This document shows positions 49,573 through 55,090 of a stretch of DNA of 55,090 nt, in pieces. Each line of letters begins with the position of its first letter. Position 1 is the stretch's first letter. Both the position numbers and the translations under genes were made by a program. Source of the DNA: Acidobacteriota bacterium (GTDB lineage Bacteria; Acidobacteriota; Terriglobia; Bryobacterales; Bryobacteraceae); the NCBI GenBank assembly GCA_025353165.1, contig JANXRE010000123.1, positions 1 to 55,090 of the forward strand. Reading direction: 5' to 3'. The notes under the pieces were generated by a model. The model saw only the letters and a list, made by a program, of their open reading frames with translations, was not told where the DNA came from and did no database searches.

Positions 49573-52190
49573 AATTGGCAGCGCTGGTTCTAGTGACAAT
49601 GAGTTGCGCCGCCGCCCAGGATGTCCAAGGTACGCTGGTTGTGCGTGTGAAGGACGGATCGGGCGCAGTGGTACCGGGCGCTATCGTGCAAGTTGCTGGC
49701 CGGTCTGGCGCGGCGGATGCAGCGGGCGAGGTTGCCTTCGCGAATCTGCCGCCGGGATCGTACGGCGTTCACGTGTCGTGGCAGGGTTTCTCGGAATACG
49801 ACATGCCCGCGGTGCAAGTGCGCGGCAACAGCCCCACGGTGCTCGACGCATCGCTGGAGTTGAAACCCTCGGCAGACAGCGTCACCGTGTCATCCGATCC
49901 CACCGGTGAACTGAGCACCGAGCCCTCGTCGAACGCCAGCGCGATTGTTCTGCAAGGCGAAGACCTCAACGCTCTGCCCGACGATCCCGACGATCTGGCC
50001 GCCGACCTCAGAGCCATAGCCGGCCCGGCGGCGGAGTCCGGCGCGGCCGAGATCCTGGTGGATGGCTTCAGCGGCGGACGCCTGCCCGCGAAAGCGTCCA
50101 TCCGGGAGATCCGCATCAACCAGAATCCCTTCTCGGCCGAGTACGACCGGCTGGGGATGGGGCGGGTCGAAGTACTCACCAAGCCCGGATCCGAACAATA
50201 CCACGGCGCCGCGTTTCTTAAGTTCAGCGACGCCGCGTTCAACTCGCGCAATCCATACTCGCCGGTGAAGGCTCCGTACCAATCCCGCCAGTTCGGAGGC
50301 GATTTCGGCGGCCCGATCGCGCGCGGAGCGTCCGTATCCCTGGAATTTGAACGGCACCAGATGGACGACAATGCCGTTGTCAATGCGACCGCGCTCAATT
50401 CGCAACTGCGCATCGTCCCGGTTCAACAGACGGTCGTGAGCCCCGGACGGTTCTCGTATCTGAGCGCCCGGCTCGATGAACAACTCGGAACGCGCAACAC
50501 TCTTTCCGGCCGTGTCACCTGGCAGGCAACCGATACGCAGAACGCCGGCGTCGGCGCGCTTGTGCTGCCGTCGCGGGCGTACCGGGTCTCCGAGAATAAC
50601 TATTCCGCTCAGTTAACGGGCACTTCGGTTCTGAGCGCTCGCTCCACCAACGAGGCGCGGTTCCAGTTCAGCCGCGAAAGCACCGGCTGGAATGGGACAA
50701 GTAGTGGCCCATCCATCCTGGTGCTCGATTCGTTCGCCGGCGGAAGCCCGCTCGATCCGATGAAGTCGGCCCGCCGCGACCGGTTCGAATTCCAGAACAT
50801 TACGTCGTGGGCGATGGGACGGCACACGATCAAATTCGGCGGCCGGGTCCGCGACCTTTCGCTCGCCGACTCGTCCCAGAAGGATTTTAACGGCCTGTTC
50901 GTCTTCGCCGGTGGACCGCAACTAAGCTCGATCGAACGATATCGCCAGACGCTGCTCTGGCCGCCGATGGGCGTAGGACCTTCGCAGTTCATCCTCGCCG
51001 CCGGCGTGCCTCAAACGGACATCCGCCTGGCCGACGCCAGCCTGTTCGCGCAAGACGATTGGCGATTGACCTCGGCGCTCTCCATCAGCGCGGGAGTTCG
51101 CTGGGAGTCCCAGACGGGCGTCGGAGACCGCGCCGATTTCGCTCCGCGCGTGGGTTTCGCGTGGGCGCCGGGAACCGGAAAGCAACGCAAGACGGTCGTC
51201 CGCGGCGGATTCGGAGTCTTCTTTCAGCGCGTCGGCGAGGACGTTCTTCTGAACGCCGCGCGTTACGGCGGAACACAGCAGGCGCTGTACATCGTTCACG
51301 ACCCTACCTTCTTCCCCGTCGTTCCGTCCGCCGCGCAGCTCGCCGCCATGGGCATGCCGCAAACCATCCACCAACTCCAGGCCGGGCTTCAGGCCCCGTA
51401 CCTCCTTCAGAGTTCTTTATCCGTGGAACGGCAACTGCCGTTTCGCGTGGTGGTCTCGACGACGTACACCCATACGCGGGCACTGCATCTGCTGATGTTG
51501 AGAAAGACTGGGGACGTTTTCACTTACGAATCGACCGGCATCCTGAACCAGAATCAATGGCTCGCCAACGTGAGCCGCCGGTTCAGCGGACACTTCAGCA
51601 TGTTCGGCTACTACTCGTATGGACAATCGTTCAGCGACACCGACGGCCCGACGTTCGTGCCGTCGGACTCGAACAATGTTCGTGCCGATTACGGCAGGTC
51701 CCCACTGGATATTCGCCACCGCGTCGTGATGGGCGGTTCAATTCACGCGCCGCTAGGGCTTCGCTTCAGCCCGTTTTTGTTGGCCCGTTCCGGCGCGCCG
51801 TACAACATCACTTCGGGCGCGGGTGCGAATGCCAGTTCCGTTTTCAACGACCGGCCGGCTTTCGGGCCATCGGGTTCCTTGAACCTGTACCCGGCGCCCG
51901 GAGAGCGGATCATACCCCACAACTTCGGGCAAGGGCCCGCGTTCAGCAGCCTGAATGTCCGCGTCAGCCGGACCTTCGGGTTCGGGAGCGGCGAGGGACG
52001 CCACCCCAGCCTGCTGGTGGCGGTGCAAGTGCGCAACGCGATGAACCACCTGAACGGCGGGATCCCGATCGGCACCCTCAGTTCGCCTCTGTTCGGGCGA
52101 TCCAACTGGCTCGCGTCGAGCGCCGGTCCGGACAGCCAGGCCATGGGCGACAACCGGCGCATTCAACTGCAACTCCGGCTGACTTTCTAA
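49563..52190 (+). CDS. Oar-like TonB-dependent outer-membrane protein
   Basis: 875 residues. Signal peptide (MCVKLAALVLVTMSCAAAQ), a carboxypeptidase-regulatory-like Ig domain (about 22-105: GTLVVRVKDGSGAVVPGAIV), a plug region (about 120-230: SIREIRINQNPFSAEYDRLG, then MGRVEVLTKPGSEQYHGAAF) and a long beta-barrel ending in a C-terminal aromatic residue (RRIQLQLRLTF). This is the acidobacterial/myxobacterial Oar architecture. Its place inside the exporter operon, overlapping the phosphatase gene by 10 nt, suggests it passes or anchors the exported glycan rather than importing siderophores, but that is inference. No classical TonB box is obvious. Confidence 0.88.
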   Translation: MCVKLAALVLVTMSCAAAQDVQGTLVVRVKDGSGAVVPGAIVQVAGRSGAADAAGEVAFANLPPGSYGVHVSWQGFSEYDMPAVQVRGNSPTVLDASLELKPSADSVTVSSDPTGELSTEPSSNASAIVLQGEDLNALPDDPDDLAADLRAIAGPAAESGAAEILVDGFSGGRLPAKASIREIRINQNPFSAEYDRLGMGRVEVLTKPGSEQYHGAAFLKFSDAAFNSRNPYSPVKAPYQSRQFGGDFGGPIARGASVSLEFERHQMDDNAVVNATALNSQLRIVPVQQTVVSPGRFSYLSARLDEQLGTRNTLSGRVTWQATDTQNAGVGALVLPSRAYRVSENNYSAQLTGTSVLSARSTNEARFQFSRESTGWNGTSSGPSILVLDSFAGGSPLDPMKSARRDRFEFQNITSWAMGRHTIKFGGRVRDLSLADSSQKDFNGLFVFAGGPQLSSIERYRQTLLWPPMGVGPSQFILAAGVPQTDIRLADASLFAQDDWRLTSALSISAGVRWESQTGVGDRADFAPRVGFAWAPGTGKQRKTVVRGGFGVFFQRVGEDVLLNAARYGGTQQALYIVHDPTFFPVVPSAAQLAAMGMPQTIHQLQAGLQAPYLLQSSLSVERQLPFRVVVSTTYTHTRALHLLMLRKTGDVFTYESTGILNQNQWLANVSRRFSGHFSMFGYYSYGQSFSDTDGPTFVPSDSNNVRADYGRSPLDIRHRVVMGGSIHAPLGLRFSPFLLARSGAPYNITSGAGANASSVFNDRPAFGPSGSLNLYPAPGERIIPHNFGQGPAFSSLNVRVSRTFGFGSGEGRHPSLLVAVQVRNAMNHLNGGIPIGTLSSPLFGRSNWLASSAGPDSQAMGDNRRIQLQLRLTF

Positions 52191-52203
52191 AAGGAGACTT
52201 ACC

Positions 52204-53193
52204 ATGCGTGTACTCATCACCGGCGGCGCCGGCTTTATCGGCTCCCATGTCGCCCAGCAGTTGATTCACCAGGGCCACGAGATCGCGATCGTGGACGACC
52301 TGAACGATTTCTATTCGCCGGATCTCAAGATCGCGAACCTGCGGGAGGTGAGACAGGCCGGCTGGTTTCGTTTCTACGAAGAGGACATTCGCGACGAATC
52401 CGCGATGAGGGACGTATTCTCGGCCGTGCGGCCCGAAGCGGTGATCCACCTGGCGGCGCGCGCCGGAGTGCGGCCCTCGCTGGAACAGCCGCTGCTGTAT
52501 GAGAGCGTGAATGTTCGCGGCACGCTGGTGCTGCTGGAACAAAGCCGCATGTCCGGCGTGTCCAAGTTCCTGTTTGCGTCTTCCAGTTCGGTATATGGAA
52601 ACGAAGACCAGGTGCCGTACAGCGAAGACCGCAGCCGCAACCTGCCGATATCGCCTTATGCGGCGACCAAGCTGGCCGGCGAGAAGCTGTGCTTCACGTA
52701 CTCCCATCTGTACGGCCTTTCGGCGATCTGCCTCCGCTTCTTCACCGTCTACGGTCCGCGCCAGCGTCCCGATCTCGCGATCCGGAAGTTCATCGGCGCG
52801 ATCGGCCGCGGAGAGCCCATACCGGTCTTCGGCGACGGGTCCACCAGCCGCGACTACACGTACGTGAACGACACGGTGCAAGGCATTGTCGCGGCGCTGT
52901 TCCACGACGCGCGCTTCGATGTCTTCAATCTCGGCAACTCTTCGCCGATTCGTTTGATCGATCTGATCCGCCTGATCGAGCGCGCGGTCGGCAGGGAGGC
53001 GATCATTCGATGGAAGCCGGAACAGCCGGGCGATGTACGCACGACCTATGCCGATATTACGAAGGCCAGAACGCTGCTCGGATACCGTCCGGCGACGGCC
53101 ATCGATGCTGGAATCGAAGCTTTTGTGAACTGGCACGAAACCAGCAACATCTTCGCGAAACCTATATTTTCCGGGCTCGCGGTGGCCTCTTAA
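52204..53193 (+). CDS. NAD-dependent NDP-sugar epimerase, UDP-glucuronate 4-epimerase-like
   Basis: 329 residues, extended SDR. N-terminal ITGGAGFIGSHVAQQL binds NAD; SSSSVYG near 125 and YAATK (Tyr/Lys of the active site) near 148 are present; IPVFGDGSTSRDYTYVND near 205 is the sugar-nucleotide loop typical of GalE/uronate epimerases. The N-terminal LNDFYSPDLKIANL resembles UDP-glucuronate 4-epimerases. AAGGAGA lies 8 nt before the ATG. It supplies a sugar nucleotide to the upstream transferases; the exact sugar cannot be read from sequence. Confidence 0.9.
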   Translation: MRVLITGGAGFIGSHVAQQLIHQGHEIAIVDDLNDFYSPDLKIANLREVRQAGWFRFYEEDIRDESAMRDVFSAVRPEAVIHLAARAGVRPSLEQPLLYESVNVRGTLVLLEQSRMSGVSKFLFASSSSVYGNEDQVPYSEDRSRNLPISPYAATKLAGEKLCFTYSHLYGLSAICLRFFTVYGPRQRPDLAIRKFIGAIGRGEPIPVFGDGSTSRDYTYVNDTVQGIVAALFHDARFDVFNLGNSSPIRLIDLIRLIERAVGREAIIRWKPEQPGDVRTTYADITKARTLLGYRPATAIDAGIEAFVNWHETSNIFAKPIFSGLAVAS

Positions 53194-53246
53194 GAAGCAG
53201 AGGGCGCAACAAAATCACAACGCCCGAGAAAACGAAAACAGGAGAA

Positions 53247-53519
53247 ATGAAAATGAAGAAAGCAATCAGTCTGTTGCTGTTGACGCTTCTTGCGGTAGTT
53301 GCGGTGGCGTCCGCTACGACGTACATAACCAAAGCGAAGGCCGAGTCGGTTGCGTTGGCCGCTGTCGGCGGCGGCACGGTGGTGCGGGCCGTCCTCGAAA
53401 CGGCGGACAATCCCCCCGTCTGGTCCATCGACATCAAGAACTTCAAGACTCACAAGGAAAACGAAGTGAAGGTAAACGCGATCACGGCCGCGGTGGTGGC
53501 GATCATCCCCGGAGGTTGA
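53247..53519 (+). CDS. Small exported PepSY-domain protein
   Basis: 90 residues. A signal peptide MKMKKAISLLLLTLLAVVAV and a single PepSY domain (YITKAKAESVALAAVGGGTV through EVKVNAITAAVVAI). PepSY modules are small secreted regulators, often inhibitors of proteases or envelope proteins. AGGAGA precedes the ATG by 2-6 nt. The TTG/ATG frames further upstream are shadows of the epimerase. Last gene before the terminator; whether it belongs functionally to the glycan run is unclear. Confidence 0.82.
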   Translation: MKMKKAISLLLLTLLAVVAVASATTYITKAKAESVALAAVGGGTVVRAVLETADNPPVWSIDIKNFKTHKENEVKVNAITAAVVAIIPGG

Positions 53520-53543
53520 TCATCATCGAAAGCCGGCGAGTGG

Positions 53544-53574
53544 CAGGGGGCGCTTCGGCACCCCCTGTTTTTTT
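53544..53574 (+). terminator. Rho-independent terminator of the glycan run
   Basis: Stem CAGGGGGCGC/GCACCCCCTG around a TTCG tetraloop (53544-53567, one mismatch) followed by seven T. It faces rpoD arriving on the other strand. Confidence 0.9.
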
Positions 53575-53606
53575 GTTTCAGTCCATCGGACTGCTAGTCC
53601 GAAAAC

Positions 53607-55090
53607 CTATCGCGCGGCGAGCAACGCCCGCAGATGGCGTGCCCGTTCCGGCGACCGAAGCTGGCGTAATGCCTTGGCCTCTATCTGGCGGATCCGCTCG
53701 CGGGTGACGTCAAACTCCTGGCCGATCTCCTCCAGCGTGTGCTCCCGGTCGCAGCCGATGCCGAACCGCAGCCGGATCACTTTCTCCTCCTTGGGAGAAA
53801 GCGTCTTCAGGATATTGGCCGTTTCATCGCGGACGTTCGAGTCGATCACCGCATCCACCGGCGAGCCAACCCAGCGGTCCTCGATCAGATCGCCGAGCGC
53901 GGATTCACCGTCCCGGCCCACCGGAGTTTCCAGCGACACGGGATCCCGGGAGATGGTCTTCAGCTTCTGGACCTTCTCCACCGGGATGTCCATCCGGCGG
54001 CCAATTTCGTCATTTGTAGGAGTGCGACCCAGTTCCTTCTCCAGTTCGCGCGTTGCCCGGAGAAACTTGTTCATGCTTTCGTTCATGTGAACCGGGATGC
54101 GGATGGTGCGGGACTGGTCGGCGATGGCACGCGTGATAGCCTGACGGATCCACCAGGTAGCGTAGGTAGAAAACTTGTAACCGCGGCGGTATTCGAACTT
54201 GTCGGCGGCGCGCATGAGGCCGATATTGCCCTCCTGGATCAAGTCGAGGAGGTGAAGTCCGCGGTTCACGTATTTCTTGGCAACGGAGACGACAAGGCGG
54301 AGGTTGGCCTCTACCAAGTCCTTTTTGGCCCGCTCGGCTTCAGCTTCGCCATGACGGATTACAGTCATGCTGTGCTTGAGTTCGGGCAGGGTGGCGCCGG
54401 CGGCGGCTTCGCGCTTCTTGATTTCGCGCTTCAACTCCCGCAGGCGGAGTTGCTGGGTGGGGTTAGCCCGTACTTCGAGGCGCTTGATTTCGCCGTCGAG
54501 GTGGCTGATTTCATCCACCGCACGTTCGATTTCGCGGGCGAATTCCTTCCACTTGATGAGGCGGAAGGGGGCTCGGCGGATGGCCAGTGAGGTTTCCACC
54601 TTGGCGCGGCTGAGCTTGGCGTAGAGACGTTTGCGTGGTTTCTTACCGGCCCCCGGGGTGGTTTCCACCTTGTCTTCCAACTGCTGTAACTTCTTGTGCA
54701 GAAGCGTGATATCGGCGAAGTGCTTGGCGGCTTCGCTGCGCACTTGGAGATCCGCCGGGGAGCCTTCCTCGACGTCCCCAAGATCCACTATGCTTTCGAT
54801 CTCAATCGTGGCCTTCTTCAGTTGCTCGGCCACATCCACAACCACGCGCTGTACCAGGGCGGAACGGCTGATCGCCTTCTGCATGCGCAGCTTACCGCGT
54901 TCCATGCGGCGCGCCAAATCGACTTCGCCTTCGCGAGTCAGGAGGGGAACGGCACCCATCTCGCGCAGGTATACACGGACAGGGTCGTCCGTGTAGATAG
55001 ATTCTTCCACCGGGGCGGGGTGCAAAAAATCGGCTTCATGAGCAGCTTCCGGATCGAAAAATTTGGGGTCTTCTTCGAAATTAAGGCCCA
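53607..55090 (-). CDS. rpoD: Primary RNA polymerase sigma factor RpoD (N-terminus outside window)
   Basis: About 494 codons are visible; the frame continues past base 55090 ([20 protein letters not shown] precedes the TTG at 55025, which is therefore not the start). Region 1.2: [19 protein letters not shown]; a charged non-conserved/coiled segment; region 2: [56 protein letters not shown] with the -10-binding residues; region 3: [15 protein letters not shown]; region 4: [15 protein letters not shown] and [18 protein letters not shown], the -35-binding helix. This is the housekeeping sigma-70. Region 1.1 is not visible. Confidence 0.96.
   Translation of the reverse strand, partial: GLNFEEDPKFFDPEAAHEADFLHPAPVEESIYTDDPVRVYLREMGAVPLLTREGEVDLARRMERGKLRMQKAISRSALVQRVVVDVAEQLKKATIEIESIVDLGDVEEGSPADLQVRSEAAKHFADITLLHKKLQQLEDKVETTPGAGKKPRKRLYAKLSRAKVETSLAIRRAPFRLIKWKEFAREIERAVDEISHLDGEIKRLEVRANPTQQLRLRELKREIKKREAAAGATLPELKHSMTVIRHGEAEAERAKKDLVEANLRLVVSVAKKYVNRGLHLLDLIQEGNIGLMRAADKFEYRRGYKFSTYATWWIRQAITRAIADQSRTIRIPVHMNESMNKFLRATRELEKELGRTPTNDEIGRRMDIPVEKVQKLKTISRDPVSLETPVGRDGESALGDLIEDRWVGSPVDAVIDSNVRDETANILKTLSPKEEKVIRLRFGIGCDREHTLEEIGQEFDVTRERIRQIEAKALRQLRSPERARHLRALLAAR

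Overview
The window is GC-rich, densely coded bacterial chromosome, most likely from an acidobacterium close to Bryobacterales/Solibacter. The evidence is an orphan FtsX-type permease of the acidobacterial duplicated (ADOP) kind, an Oar-like TonB-dependent receptor with an N-terminal carboxypeptidase-regulatory-like domain, an isoquinoline-oxidoreductase-type molybdoenzyme with a TAT leader, and several families of short dispersed palindromic repeats. The lineage call is inference from gene content only. Many start codons are GTG or TTG and many neighbouring genes overlap by 4 nt.

Layout, left half. 1-6351 (minus) is one run: tsaD, an alpha/beta-hydrolase-domain protein, a DUF3142-like protein, a large exported TPR-like protein and an aldo/keto reductase cut by the window edge. 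queA diverges from tsaD across 28 bp. 7512-11431 (minus) holds argC-argB-argA-like, then a molybdopterin-binding MoeA-like protein, with an unrelated hypothetical at the 5' side. murI and the ADOP permease follow on plus. 14937-15800 is a gene graveyard: a broken SBBP/beta-propeller-type exported protein abutting a truncated ISAzo13-type transposase. After it come nhaA and a frameshifted DUF5615 (PIN-like toxin) remnant. aroB-menG (minus) diverges from nadB (plus); glyA converges on nadB; a HExxE protein and a PQQ-type beta-propeller protein form a small plus-strand operon. A tRNA-Pro(CGG) lies at 26215.

Layout, right half. 26788-31213 (minus) encodes a two-subunit molybdenum hydroxylase (IorA/IorB type) with its cofactor helpers XdhC and MocA. 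31325-36855 (minus) is the most distinctive module: an ECF sigma factor, a 950-residue TPR-CHAT (caspase-like) protease, a zinc-finger/anti-sigma-like protein and a secreted subtilisin-like protease carrying a tandem octapeptide between its catalytic Asp and His. 36883-42155 (minus) is a complete dipeptide/oligopeptide ABC importer operon. From 42231 a glycan locus begins: a ChbG/YdjC deacetylase (minus), then on plus two GT28/MurG-like glycosyltransferases flanking a GT4 enzyme, an MsbA-like exporter with a substituted H-loop, a histidine phosphatase, an Oar-like outer-membrane protein, an NDP-sugar epimerase and a small PepSY protein, ended by a strong terminator. rpoD enters from the right edge.

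How it fits together: the left part is mostly housekeeping (tRNA modification, arginine, shikimate, NAD, one-carbon, menaquinone, cell-wall glutamate). The accessory interest lies in the sigma-CHAT-subtilisin module, the glycan assembly/export run, and three dispersed palindromic repeat families, two of which have been absorbed into reading frames.
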